Notes under the pieces: model-generated | Seen by the model: the letters and a program-made list of their open reading frames with translations, nothing else | Database searches by the model: none | Told to the model about the DNA's origin: nothing | Made by a program: the position numbers and the translations under genes | Shown here: positions 9,040 through 17,504 of the stretch, piece after piece | How the letters are laid out: every line of letters begins with the position of its first letter | Numbering within the stretch: position 1 is the first letter of the stretch | NCBI RefSeq assembly: GCF_003217515.1 | Contig: NZ_QJSX01000001.1 | Span: 248,001-312,000 of the forward strand | DNA: 64,000 bases | Source of the DNA: Deinococcus yavapaiensis KR-236 | GTDB taxonomy: Bacteria > Deinococcota > Deinococci > Deinococcales > Deinococcaceae | Direction: 5' to 3'

Positions 9040-9061
9040 CTGACGAAGCGCTGACAAGCAT
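9040..9061 (+). promoter_or_regulatory. Candidate Pho box upstream of pstS
   Basis: Two 11-bp direct repeats that both begin CTGAC (9040-9050 and 9051-9061), the geometry of PhoB/PhoP binding sites. The same arrangement (CTGACGA...CTGACAA) recurs at 10192-10213 before pstC. The start codon of pstS is only 18 nt downstream. Confidence 0.55.
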
Positions 9062-9078
9062 GCACGAAACTTCGCGCC

Positions 9079-10116
9079 ATGAAGAAGATGCTGACTTTGG
9101 TCCTCGTCGTCGCCTCGGCGGGCGTCGCTTCCGCCCAAGCGAGCCTCACGGGCGCGGGCGCCTCGTTCCCGTTTCCGCTGTATTCGAAGATGTTCGCCGA
9201 GTACAAAAACACCAAGAACGTCACCGTCAACTACCAATCGGTCGGCTCGGGCGCAGGTCAGCGTCAGATCAAGGAGCGCACCGTCGACTTCGGCGCGTCC
9301 GACACGCCCGTGTCGAACGACGACCTCGGCGCGTACCCCGGCAAGCTTCTGCACGTCCCGACCGCGCTCGGCGCGGTCGTGCCGATCTACAACATCCCCG
9401 GCGTGGACGCGAGCCTCAAGTTCACGGGCGCGGTGCTCGCCGACATCTACCTCGGCAAGATCAAGCTGTGGAACGACGCCGCCATCACCAAGCTCAATTC
9501 GGGCGTGAGCATCCCGGCGCTTCCGATCACGGTCGTGCGCCGATCGGACGGCTCGGGCACGACGGGCGTCTTCACGGACTACCTGTCGAAGGTCAGCCGC
9601 GACTGGAAGTCCAAGGTCGGCTCGGGCACCGCCGTCAATTGGCCGGTGGGCATCGGCGCGCGCGGCAACGAAGGCGTGTCGGGCACGGTGCGTCAGACGC
9701 CCGGCGCGATCGGTTACGCCGAACTCGTGTACGCGCAGCAGAACAAGATCGACTTCGGCAGCGTCCAGAACCGCGCGGGCAACTTCGTGAAGGCTTCGGA
9801 AGCCGCCGTCACCGCCGCCGCCAAGGCGGTGACGCTTCCCGCCGACACGCGCGTCTCCATCACCAATCCGCCCGCGACGGCCGCCAACGCCTACCCGATC
9901 TCGTCGTTCACGTACGTTTTGGTGTACCAAGACCAGAAGTACGCGGGACGCACGAAGGCCCAGGCGCAAGCCCTCAAGGACTTGCTGAGCTGGATGGTCA
10001 CGACGGGTCAGCAGTACAACGAGCCCCTCAACTACGCCGAGTTGCCCGACAACGCGCAAACGCGGGCGCGCAACATCATCCGCTCGATGACGTTCGGCGG
10101 CGAGCGCCTCAACTGA
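9079..10116 (+). CDS. pstS: Phosphate ABC transporter substrate-binding protein PstS
   Basis: 345 aa periplasmic phosphate receptor. A signal peptide (MKKMLTLVLVVASAGVASA) is followed by the mature start ASLTGAGASFPFPLY, the PstS hallmark. Phosphate-contacting segments are present: GSGAGQRQI, FGASDTPV and RRSDGSGTTGVF. It delivers phosphate to the PstCAB complex encoded just downstream. The hairpin after it probably lets pstS be expressed more than the permease genes. Expected to be induced at low phosphate through the repeats at 9040-9061. Confidence 0.97.
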   Translation: MKKMLTLVLVVASAGVASAQASLTGAGASFPFPLYSKMFAEYKNTKNVTVNYQSVGSGAGQRQIKERTVDFGASDTPVSNDDLGAYPGKLLHVPTALGAVVPIYNIPGVDASLKFTGAVLADIYLGKIKLWNDAAITKLNSGVSIPALPITVVRRSDGSGTTGVFTDYLSKVSRDWKSKVGSGTAVNWPVGIGARGNEGVSGTVRQTPGAIGYAELVYAQQNKIDFGSVQNRAGNFVKASEAAVTAAAKAVTLPADTRVSITNPPATAANAYPISSFTYVLVYQDQKYAGRTKAQAQALKDLLSWMVTTGQQYNEPLNYAELPDNAQTRARNIIRSMTFGGERLN

Positions 10117-10126
10117 ACGTTCGTCG

Positions 10127-10163
10127 AAGGCGGCAAGGGTCGCCTCGACCCTTGCCGCCTTTT
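10127..10163 (+). terminator. Intrinsic terminator/attenuator between pstS and pstC
   Basis: A perfect 16-bp stem (AAGGCGGCAAGGGTCG and its complement) with a 3-nt loop, running into TTTT. Strong enough to separate pstS from pstCAB transcription. Confidence 0.85.
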
Positions 10164-10191
10164 CGTCGAGCGCTTCTCGTTCGCCGCTCGG

Positions 10192-10213
10192 CTGACGATT
10201 CCCTGACAAAAGC
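10192..10213 (+). promoter_or_regulatory. Candidate Pho box upstream of pstC
   Basis: CTGACGATTCC followed directly by CTGACAAAAGC, again an 11-bp direct repeat. A possible -10 (TGAACT, 10218-10223) follows, so pstCAB may have their own phosphate-controlled promoter behind the pstS terminator. Confidence 0.55.
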
Positions 10214-10255
10214 CGTGTGAACTGAGCGCAGCCTCAAAGGGAGGCCACTGTTCCC

Positions 10256-11233
10256 ATGACGAAAACCTTGAACTCCAAATCGGCCGTTTCTCGCACCTCC
10301 TCGAGAGGAGACGGGCCTTTTCGCGCGGTCGTCATCGCCTTGTCGTTCGTCATCGTCGGCGCGTTCGTCCTCGCCGTGCTGCAACTTGGCGGGCAGGCGC
10401 TGCCCGCCCTGCGCGCGTTCGGCTTGACCTTCCTGACGCACGTCGGATGGGACCCCGTGGCCTTGAAGTTCGGCGCGGCGAGCTTCATCGTCGGAACGCT
10501 CGTCTCGGCCTTCGGGGCGCTCGTGCTCGCCGTGCCGCTCGCGCTCGCCGCCGCGATCTTCGTGACGGAGTACGCGCCGAGGTGGCTTGCCGAGCCCGTG
10601 TCGTACCTCGTGGAGCTTCTCGCCGCCATTCCCAGCGTCATCTACGGCCTTTGGGGCGTGTTCGTGCTCGTACCGATCTTGCAAAAATGGCAAATCGCGC
10701 TGTTCGTCGACAACGCCTCGCCGGGCGGTCTCCTGCCCAGTCCCGCGCTGAACTGGCTCGTGCCGACCGCCCCGACGGGGTTCGGGCTTCTCACGGCGAT
10801 CCTCATCCTCGCGATCATGGTGATTCCCTACACCGCGTCCGTCGCGCGCGACGTCATTCGTCTCGTGCCGCAAGATCAACGCGAAGCGATGTACGCCCTC
10901 GGCGCCACGAAGTGGGAAGTCGTGCGCACGGCCGTGCTGCCGTACGCTCGCGCGGGCATTTTCGGCGGCGTCATCCTCAGCTTGGGACGCGCGCTCGGCG
11001 AAACCCTCGCCGTGACGATGGTCATCGGCAACACCACGAACCTCCCGAGGAACATCTGGGACTCGACGGCCACGATGTCGTCCATCATCGCCAACGAGTT
11101 CGCCGAGGCCGCGCGCGGCCTGCACCTCTCGAGCCTGCTCGGAATCGGCCTGCTGCTGTTCGTCACCTCGGTCATCGTGAACTACCTCGCGCGGCTCATC
11201 ATCGCGCGCCTCACGCCCAAAGGAATTCGATGA
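10256..11233 (+). CDS. pstC: Phosphate ABC transporter permease PstC
   Basis: 325 aa inner-membrane subunit with six predicted helices. The coupling motif EAMYALGATKWEVV sits in the cytoplasmic loop about residues 215-230, followed by the GRALGETLAVTMVIGN segment typical of PstC. AAAGGGAGG lies 12 nt before the ATG. Its stop overlaps the pstA start (ATGA). Confidence 0.96.
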   Translation: MTKTLNSKSAVSRTSSRGDGPFRAVVIALSFVIVGAFVLAVLQLGGQALPALRAFGLTFLTHVGWDPVALKFGAASFIVGTLVSAFGALVLAVPLALAAAIFVTEYAPRWLAEPVSYLVELLAAIPSVIYGLWGVFVLVPILQKWQIALFVDNASPGGLLPSPALNWLVPTAPTGFGLLTAILILAIMVIPYTASVARDVIRLVPQDQREAMYALGATKWEVVRTAVLPYARAGIFGGVILSLGRALGETLAVTMVIGNTTNLPRNIWDSTATMSSIIANEFAEAARGLHLSSLLGIGLLLFVTSVIVNYLARLIIARLTPKGIR

Positions 11234-12093
11234 CGACCACGCTGGCCCGTCAAGATCGCCTCGCCCGCAGCCGCTCCACCCGCAAGGTCACGAACGTCGT
11301 CGCCGCGATCGTCATCGGCCTGGGCACCCTCATCGTCCTCGCGCCGCTCTTCTGGATCCTCGGGTACCTGCTCGTGAACGGGCTCGGCGCGATCAACCTC
11401 GACTTCTTCACCAAAGACCCCGCGCCGGCGGGCGAGTCGGGCGGCGGACTTCGCAACGCCATCGTCGGGACCTTGCTGCTCATCGCGATCGCCTCGGTGG
11501 TCGGCGTGGTGGTCGGCGTGGCGGGCGGCGTGTTTTTGTCCGAGTACCGCGCGCACAAGCTCGTGCCGCTCATCCGCATGGTCTCCGACGTCATGGCGGG
11601 CATCCCGGCGATCGTGCTGGGCCTCGTGTCGTACGCCCTCGTGGTGCTGCCGATGGGCCGCTTCACGGCCTTGTCGGGCGGCGTCGCCCTGGGCTTGCTG
11701 ATGATCCCGATCGTGGTTCGCACGACCGAGGAGGTGCTCAAGCTCGTGCCCGTGTCGGTGCGTGAAGCGGGCCTCGCGCTCGGCTTGCCGCAGTGGCGCG
11801 TCATCTGGTCGGTCGTGCTGCCGTCCGCGCTCGGCGGCATCATCACGGGCGTGATGCTCTCGGTCGCGCGCGTCGCGGGCGAAGCCGCGCCCCTGTTGTT
11901 CACGGCCTTCGGCAATCCGAACCTCAGCGTCGATCCGTTGCAGCCCGTGCAAGCCTTGCCGCTTTCCATCTACCAGTACGTGTCGAGTCCGTTCGAGGAG
12001 TGGCACCGCCTCGCGTACGCGGGCGCCCTCGTCCTGATCGTCTTGATCTTCGCGACGACGCTGCTGACGCGCCTCGTCGCGCGCCGCAAGTGA
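11230..12093 (+). CDS. pstA: Phosphate ABC transporter permease PstA
   Basis: 287 aa partner permease with six predicted helices and the EAGLALGLPQWRVI coupling loop, then ARVAGEAAPLLFTAFGN as in other PstA proteins. The start ATG overlaps the pstC stop by 4 nt, so translation is coupled. The longer in-frame reading upstream lies over pstC and is not coding. Confidence 0.96.
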   Translation: MTTTLARQDRLARSRSTRKVTNVVAAIVIGLGTLIVLAPLFWILGYLLVNGLGAINLDFFTKDPAPAGESGGGLRNAIVGTLLLIAIASVVGVVVGVAGGVFLSEYRAHKLVPLIRMVSDVMAGIPAIVLGLVSYALVVLPMGRFTALSGGVALGLLMIPIVVRTTEEVLKLVPVSVREAGLALGLPQWRVIWSVVLPSALGGIITGVMLSVARVAGEAAPLLFTAFGNPNLSVDPLQPVQALPLSIYQYVSSPFEEWHRLAYAGALVLIVLIFATTLLTRLVARRK

Positions 12094-12112
12094 ATCTCGA
12101 AAGGTGACCTTG

Positions 12113-12871
12113 ATGCAATCCATCTTGTCTTGCAAGAACGTCGACATCCACTACGGCGCGAACCACGCCGTCAAGAACGTCTCCATGGACGTCGTGCCCG
12201 GCACGGTGAACGCCCTCATCGGGCCGTCGGGCTGCGGCAAGACCACTTTCCTGCGCGCCCTCAACCGCATGCACGACCTCACGCCGGGCGCACGGGTCAC
12301 GGGCGAGATCCTGCTCGACGGCGAGAACATCTACCGCCCCGACGTCGACGCCGTCGCGATTCGTCGGCGCGTCGGCATGGTCTTCCAAAAGCCCAACCCC
12401 TTTCCGACGATGAGCGTCATGGACAACGTCGTGTCGGGCTTGCGCCTCGCCGGAATGAAGAACAAGGACCAGCTCATGGAGGCGTGCGAACGCGCCTTGC
12501 GGCAAGCCGCGCTGTGGGACGAAGTCAAGGACCGCCTCAAGTTGCCCGGCTCCAGCTTGTCGGGCGGGCAGCAGCAGCGCCTGTGCATCGCGCGCGCCCT
12601 CGCCGTGCAACCCGAGATCCTGCTCATGGACGAGCCGACGTCCGCGCTCGATCCGCAGTCCACGGCGCGCATCGAGGACCTCATGGCGGATCTCAAGAAG
12701 GTCACGACGATCATCATCGTGACGCACAACATGCAACAGGCGGGCCGCGTCTCGGACACGACGAGCTTCTTTCTCAACGGCGACATGGTCGAGCGCGGCC
12801 CGACGTCCGACATCTTCGTGAGTCCGCGCGACGAGCGCACCGAGGCCTACATTCGCGGCCGCTTCGGTTGA
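12113..12871 (+). CDS. pstB: Phosphate ABC transporter ATP-binding protein PstB
   Basis: 252 aa ATPase that powers PstSCA. Walker A GPSGCGKT at residues 37-44, Q-loop FQKPNPFP, signature SLSGGQQQR, Walker B ILLMDEPTSALD and the H-loop THNMQQA are all intact. The ATG at 12113 is preferred over the GTG at 12104 because AAAGGTGA (12100-12107) is then a well-placed ribosome-binding site. No phoU gene follows, which is unusual for a pst operon. Confidence 0.95.
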   Translation: MQSILSCKNVDIHYGANHAVKNVSMDVVPGTVNALIGPSGCGKTTFLRALNRMHDLTPGARVTGEILLDGENIYRPDVDAVAIRRRVGMVFQKPNPFPTMSVMDNVVSGLRLAGMKNKDQLMEACERALRQAALWDEVKDRLKLPGSSLSGGQQQRLCIARALAVQPEILLMDEPTSALDPQSTARIEDLMADLKKVTTIIIVTHNMQQAGRVSDTTSFFLNGDMVERGPTSDIFVSPRDERTEAYIRGRFG

Positions 12872-13112
12872 GCGGACCGCGCCTTCACACGCCTCGATCC
12901 GGATTCGAACGCGGCGTACCCCTTCGAACCATCCACGGCCTTCTCGCGCGTGCGGCGTCACCTCGGGGGTCTCGGGAATCGGGTTTCCGAGGTGGGGGCG
13001 CGTCGGGGATGACGCGAGGCAGACGGGGCGGGGTCACCTCGTGAGCGCCGCCGTGCGCCTCGAGGTGCGGTCGACGTCGAGACCGCGAACGGAATCGGGC
13101 GCCGCGCCGTAA
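12872..13112. other. Intergenic region after pstB, no gene recognised
   Basis: About 240 bases without a convincing reading frame, and no phoU remnant that I can see. It holds an 8-bp inverted repeat CACCTCGG/CCGAGGTG (12959-12966 and 12987-12994, 20-nt loop) with no U-tract. It does not fold as a tRNA despite a GGATTCGAAC string near 12901. Confidence 0.5.
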
Positions 13113-13118
13113 TACACT
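13113..13118 (+). promoter_or_regulatory. -10 element (TACACT) of hisB
   Basis: TACACT ends 6 nt before the GTG at 13125; leaderless type and decides the start. Confidence 0.55.
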
Positions 13119-13124
13119 GCGTCC

Positions 13125-13721
13125 GTGACCAGCGTCCTGACTCGTACCGCCACCGTCTCGCGCGACACGAAGGAAACGCAGATTCGCGTGTCGATCGACC
13201 TCGATTCGCCGGGAGGGACGGTCCGCACCGGGCACGGCTTCCTCGACCACATGCTCGACCAGCTTTCGCGCCACGGGCGCCTCGGGCTGACGGTCGAGGC
13301 GACGGGAGACTTGCACATCGAGCCGCACCACCTCGTGGAGGACACGGGCATCACCGTGGGGCAAGCCCTCGGCGAAGCGCTCGGAAAGCGCGTCGGCATC
13401 GAGCGTTACGGCAGCGCCTTCGTTCCGATGGACGAGACGCTCGCGCACGTCGTCGTGGACCTTTCGGGGCGGGCGCACCTCGCCTTCGAGCCCGAGAAGC
13501 TCGACGTGTGGGGCGCCGCCGGGAACTTCACGCACTACCACTTGCGCGAGTTTCTGCGCGGCTTGTCGAACCACGCGGGCATGACGCTGCACGTGCGTCT
13601 CCTCGCGGGCCGCGAAGCGCACCACGTCATCGAGGCGATCATGAAAGCCTTCGCCCGCGCGTTGCGCGACGCGGTGAAGGTCACGAGCGACGAGCTCGCG
13701 AGCACGAAGGGGCTGCTGTGA
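13125..13721 (+). CDS. hisB: Imidazoleglycerol-phosphate dehydratase
   Basis: 198 aa, the monofunctional length without the phosphatase domain of enterobacteria. It dehydrates imidazole glycerol phosphate in histidine synthesis. The two metal motifs are present: HGFLDHMLDQLSRHG near residue 38 and the duplicated HHLVEDTGI / HHVIEAIMKAFARALR. The GTG start follows a TACACT hexamer at leaderless spacing. The stop overlaps the hisH GTG by 4 nt. Confidence 0.96.
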   Translation: MTSVLTRTATVSRDTKETQIRVSIDLDSPGGTVRTGHGFLDHMLDQLSRHGRLGLTVEATGDLHIEPHHLVEDTGITVGQALGEALGKRVGIERYGSAFVPMDETLAHVVVDLSGRAHLAFEPEKLDVWGAAGNFTHYHLREFLRGLSNHAGMTLHVRLLAGREAHHVIEAIMKAFARALRDAVKVTSDELASTKGLL

Positions 13722-14350
13722 CCACCTTGCTCCTCGATTACGGCGCGGGAAACATCCGAAGCGCCCACAAAGCCTTGTTGCGCGCGGGGCTCGACGCCGA
13801 GGTCACGAGCGATCCCGCGCGGCTATCGAACGCCGAGGCGATCGTGGTGCCCGGCCAAGGGCACTTTCGGCAGGTGATGGACGCCTTTCGATCGTCGGGC
13901 TTCGAGGATCCGCTGCGCGCCGCGCTCGCGAGCGGCACGCCGCTGCTGGGGATCTGCGTCGGGATGCAGTTGTTGTTCGAGGGCAGCGAGGAAGCGCCCG
14001 GCACGCCCGGACTGGGCTTGCTCAAGGGCGTCGTGCGCCGCTTCGAAGGGGATCTCAGCGTGCCTCAGATGGGCTGGAACTCCGTGGACAAGGTCGGAGA
14101 CTCTCCCCTGCTCAACGACGTGCCGTGCCCCGCGTACGTGTACTTCGCCAACTCGTACTACGTGGGCCTCGACGCGGACGTCGAGGCGGGCGGCATCTCC
14201 GAGTACGGCGTGCCCTTTTGGAGCGCCGTGTCGCACGGCAACGTCCACGCGACGCAGTTCCACCCGGAAAAGAGCGGCCCGGTGGGCCTCAGCATCTTGG
14301 AGAGCTTCAAGCGAAACGTCGTCGAAAAGCGGCGAACAGCACTTGAATGA
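13718..14350 (+). CDS. hisH: Imidazole glycerol phosphate synthase, glutaminase subunit
   Basis: 210 aa class I amidotransferase that supplies ammonia to HisF. The oxyanion strand PGQGHFRQVMDAF, nucleophile GICVGMQLLF (Cys near residue 86) and HPEKSG with the catalytic His/Glu are visible. GTG start inside the hisB stop. hisF is not in the window, so the subunits are encoded apart. Confidence 0.96.
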   Translation: MTTLLLDYGAGNIRSAHKALLRAGLDAEVTSDPARLSNAEAIVVPGQGHFRQVMDAFRSSGFEDPLRAALASGTPLLGICVGMQLLFEGSEEAPGTPGLGLLKGVVRRFEGDLSVPQMGWNSVDKVGDSPLLNDVPCPAYVYFANSYYVGLDADVEAGGISEYGVPFWSAVSHGNVHATQFHPEKSGPVGLSILESFKRNVVEKRRTALE

Positions 14351-14361
14351 ACGTTCGCGTT

Positions 14362-14390
14362 TTGTGAGACGGCGCCTCACGCCTTAATCT
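14362..14390 (+). promoter_or_regulatory. Promoter of glgB
   Basis: TTGTGA (14362-14367), 17-bp spacer, TAATCT (14385-14390), then 6 nt to the ATG at 14397. Both hexamers and the leaderless spacing are good. Confidence 0.6.
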
Positions 14391-14396
14391 GAGCGC

Positions 14397-16268
14397 ATGT
14401 CGATTCCCGCGGTTCCGAGTTACCTCGATTTCTGGAGTCTCGCGTCGGGCGAGAACGTTCGGCCCGACTTGATTCTCGGCGCGCACGTCACGACCGAGGA
14501 CGGCGTGTCCGGCGTGCGCTTCGCGTGCTGGGCGCCGAACGCGCGAACGGTCGCCGTCGTCGGGGACTTCAACGGGTGGAATCCTTTCGTGCATCCCATG
14601 CAGCGCCACGATCTGGGCTTTTGGCACGTGTTCGTGCCGAACGCCGAGCACGGGCAGCTCTACAAGTTCGCCGTGACGGACCAAGCGGGCCGAACGGTGC
14701 ACAAGAGCGATCCGTACGGGCGCTTCATGGAGCTTCGCCCCAACACGGCGTCGGTCGTGTGGAGTCCCGAGCCGTTCGAGTGGACGGACAACCACTGGAT
14801 GGCGACGCGCACGCACGCGTACGACGCCCCGATGAGCATCTACGAGGTGCACCTCGCGTCGTGGAGCAAGCGCGAGGACGGCTGGTATCTCGATTACCGC
14901 GAGATCGGCCATCGCCTCACCGCGTACGCGGCCGAGCTCGGCTTCACGCACGTGGAGCTCATGGGAGTGCTGGAGCACCCCTTCGACGGTTCGTGGGGCT
15001 ATCAGGTGACGGGCTACTACGCGCCGACGTCGCGGCACGGCACGCCCGAGGATTTCCGGTGGATGGTGAACCACCTGCACGAGAACGGCATCGGCGTGAT
15101 TCTCGACTGGGTGCCCGGCCACTTTCCCACCGACGAGTCGGGCCTCGCCCATTGGGACGGCACGAGCTTGTTCGAGTACGCCGATCCGCGCAAAGGCTAC
15201 CACCCCGACTGGAACACGTACGTCTTCGATTACGGCCGCAACGAGGTCGTGTCGTTCCTGATGGGCTCGGCGCTGATTTGGCTGGAGGACTACCACGTGG
15301 ACGGTTTGCGCGTGGACGCCGTGGCGAGCATGATCTACCTCGACTTCTCGCGCAACGAGTGGATTCCGAACGTGTACGGCGGCCGCGAGAATCTGGAGGC
15401 GATCTCGTTCATGAAGCGCCTCAACGACACCGTGCACGGCCGCAATCCCGGCGCGATGATGATCGCCGAGGAAAGCACGGCCTTTCCCGGCGTGACGTGG
15501 CCGACGCCCGCCGGCCTCGGCTTCGATTACAAGTGGGCGATGGGTTGGATGAACGATACCCTCGCTTACTTCGAGAAGGACCCGATCTACCGTCAGTTCG
15601 AGCACCACAAGGTCACGTTCTTCAACGTGTACCGTCAATCCGAGCACTTCATCTTGGCGATCAGCCACGACGAGGTCGTGCACCTCAAGAAGTCGATGGT
15701 CGGCAAGATGCCCGGCAATTGGTACGAGCAACGCGCGGGCCTGCGCGCCTTTCTCGCGCTGCAGTGGGCGACGCCCGGCAAGAAGTTGCTGTTCATGGGT
15801 CAGGAGTTCGCGCAAGGACCCGAGTGGAACTTCGCCGAGGGCTTGCCGTGGTACGTCCTCGACCACGCCGAGCACGCGGGCGTTCAGCGACTCGTGCGCG
15901 ACCTCAACCACCTCTACCGCGACTTGCCCGCTCTGCACAAAGGAGACCACGAGCAGACGGGGCAGCGCTGGCTCGGCTCGGACGACGCCAGCAACTCGGT
16001 GTACAGCTTCTTGCGGTGCGATCCCACGTCGGGCGCGTACGTGGTCGTCGTGGCGTCGCTCACGCCCTTGTACCGCGAGCAGTACAAGATCGGCGTGCCC
16101 GAGGCGGGACGGTACAAAGTCGTTCTCAGCACGGACGCGCGCGAGTACGGCGGGTACAGCACGTACGAAGGCGACCTCACGGCGGTCGAGGGCGCGTGGC
16201 ACGGACAACCGAACCACCTGCGCCTCAACCTCGCGCCCAACTCGGTGCTGTACCTCGTGAAGGAGTGA
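14397..16268 (+). CDS. glgB: 1,4-alpha-glucan branching enzyme
   Basis: 623 aa GH13 enzyme that makes alpha-1,6 branches in glycogen. An early-set CBM48-like domain (residues 25-120, FACWAPNARTVAVVGDFNGW) precedes the catalytic barrel. Nucleophile D307 in VDGLRVDAVAS, acid/base E358 in AEEST and the transition-state H424-D425 pair are intact. The C-terminal all-beta domain ends at YLVKE. It is shorter than E. coli GlgB, lacking the first N-terminal module. No glycogen synthase gene is adjacent; a small membrane protein follows. Confidence 0.95.
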   Translation: MSIPAVPSYLDFWSLASGENVRPDLILGAHVTTEDGVSGVRFACWAPNARTVAVVGDFNGWNPFVHPMQRHDLGFWHVFVPNAEHGQLYKFAVTDQAGRTVHKSDPYGRFMELRPNTASVVWSPEPFEWTDNHWMATRTHAYDAPMSIYEVHLASWSKREDGWYLDYREIGHRLTAYAAELGFTHVELMGVLEHPFDGSWGYQVTGYYAPTSRHGTPEDFRWMVNHLHENGIGVILDWVPGHFPTDESGLAHWDGTSLFEYADPRKGYHPDWNTYVFDYGRNEVVSFLMGSALIWLEDYHVDGLRVDAVASMIYLDFSRNEWIPNVYGGRENLEAISFMKRLNDTVHGRNPGAMMIAEESTAFPGVTWPTPAGLGFDYKWAMGWMNDTLAYFEKDPIYRQFEHHKVTFFNVYRQSEHFILAISHDEVVHLKKSMVGKMPGNWYEQRAGLRAFLALQWATPGKKLLFMGQEFAQGPEWNFAEGLPWYVLDHAEHAGVQRLVRDLNHLYRDLPALHKGDHEQTGQRWLGSDDASNSVYSFLRCDPTSGAYVVVVASLTPLYREQYKIGVPEAGRYKVVLSTDAREYGGYSTYEGDLTAVEGAWHGQPNHLRLNLAPNSVLYLVKE

Positions 16269-16278
16269 CGAGCCGTTC

Positions 16279-16530
16279 GTGAGCGCCCCGAGACCGCGGC
16301 CGAGTCCTTTGCAGGCGTTGAATCTGCTGCTGCTGGCCGCTTTGGCCGTGCTGCTGCTGATGCCGCTGCTGGGGTTCGGCTTGCCGTCCTTGGCGCTCGT
16401 GGCGTCACTGCTGGCGGCGCGGCTCGTGATTCAGGTGCTGCGGGCGCGCAACGAGCCGCAACTTCGGCGCCCCGGCGCCTGGATTCTCGACGGGGCGCTG
16501 ATTTTGCTGTTGCTGAGTCAACGGGCGTGA
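16279..16530 (+). CDS. Small two-to-three-helix membrane protein
   Basis: 83 aa, very hydrophobic: leucine-rich segments at about residues 11-31, 33-53 and 66-80, with a short basic stretch between. No family recognised. GTG start 10 nt after glgB; AAGGAG lies somewhat far upstream (about 14 nt), so the start is uncertain. It ends 4 nt before the convergent DUF1206 gene without a terminator between them. Confidence 0.55.
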   Translation: MSAPRPRPSPLQALNLLLLAALAVLLLMPLLGFGLPSLALVASLLAARLVIQVLRARNEPQLRRPGAWILDGALILLLLSQRA

Positions 16531-16534
16531 CGCG

Positions 16535-17374
16535 TTAGGCGACGCGAATGCGGCGGTAGCGGCCCTGAGCGACCGCGTACGCGCCGTACGCGATCACGCC
16601 GAGCGCCACGACCACGAGCAACCACGGTCCGACGGGCGCGCGCTCGAGTTCGCGCAGGGCGTCGGCGAGCCCGCCCGCCTTGCTGGGGTCGTTCGTCCAC
16701 GCCGCTTGGATCAGGAAGACGCCGAGCAAGCCGAAAACCGTGCCGCGCGCCGCGATGCCGACGCGGCCCGCCTTGCGAATGCCGTCTTGCAATTTCGGGT
16801 CGAGGCCCGTAACGTCGATGCGCTTCATGAACAACGCCTTGTACGCGACGTACAACTGATTGCCCGCCACGGCGAGAACGCCCAAGCCGATGAGCGCCAC
16901 GAGCCACTCTCCGAAGGGGCGCGCCATGAGTTGCGCCGTCCATTCGTCCTGACTGCCGCCGCCGCTTCTCGACGCGCCGATGCCCGCTCGACCCATCGCG
17001 TACAACGCCAAGCTGACGTACGCGATCGCGCTCAAGAAGAACCCGATGCGCTTCACGATGCCTTTGGCGCCGTGTCCTTGATGCTCGGGGTCGAGCACGG
17101 CGCGCACGAGTTGCCACAGCGCGTAGCCGATCAAGCCGAGCCCCAGCACAACGAGCAGAAACTGGCCGAACGGCGCGTCGCCGAGTCGGGCGAGCGCGCC
17201 GCGCTGATCGGTCACGCGGCCCGCGTCGAAGGCGGCGCGCAGGGCCAGCACGCCGACCGTGCCGTAGATGACGCCCTTGCACACGTACCCGAAGCGGGCG
17301 AGTCGTTCGATCCAGGGAGCGACCTCGTGCGCGGCCGACTTTGCTTGCTCTTTGACCTTGTGTCCGACGTTCAT
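16535..17374 (-). CDS. DUF1206 family membrane protein
   Basis: 279 aa with six predicted helices arranged as three similar two-helix repeats. Each begins with a GYxxKGxIYGxxGxLAL-like segment (about residues 30, 115 and 200) and carries a conserved R/K-G turn, as in DUF1206. Function unknown. The ATG at 17374 is preferred over a TTG 39 nt upstream, which would add 13 polar residues. Confidence 0.7.
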   Translation of the reverse strand: MNVGHKVKEQAKSAAHEVAPWIERLARFGYVCKGVIYGTVGVLALRAAFDAGRVTDQRGALARLGDAPFGQFLLVVLGLGLIGYALWQLVRAVLDPEHQGHGAKGIVKRIGFFLSAIAYVSLALYAMGRAGIGASRSGGGSQDEWTAQLMARPFGEWLVALIGLGVLAVAGNQLYVAYKALFMKRIDVTGLDPKLQDGIRKAGRVGIAARGTVFGLLGVFLIQAAWTNDPSKAGGLADALRELERAPVGPWLLVVVALGVIAYGAYAVAQGRYRRIRVA

Positions 17375-17465
17375 GACTTCAGCATGCGAAAGTGGCCGCG
17401 CGGCGGTGTTCAAGGTTGCTGAAGATCTTTTCGGGCTTCAAGGGCGTCTGAACGCGTCGATGCTC

Positions 17466-17471
17466 TATAAT
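17466..17471 (+). promoter_or_regulatory. -10 element (TATAAT) of prfB
   Basis: Consensus TATAAT 33 nt before the prfB ATG, giving a leader of roughly 25 nt with a GGAGGG ribosome-binding site. This contrasts with the leaderless promoters around it. Confidence 0.55.
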
Positions 17472-17504
17472 TCCTGATTAGCGCCGTTTGAGCGCGGAGG
17501 GCTT

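Noticed and set aside
12895..12915. tRNA-like T-arm string GGATTCGAAC
   Set aside because: No matching acceptor stem, anticodon arm or CCA in the surrounding bases.
12130..13044. Frame of 304 codons over pstB and the following gap
   Set aside because: Arg- and His-rich shadow of pstB running on into non-coding sequence.
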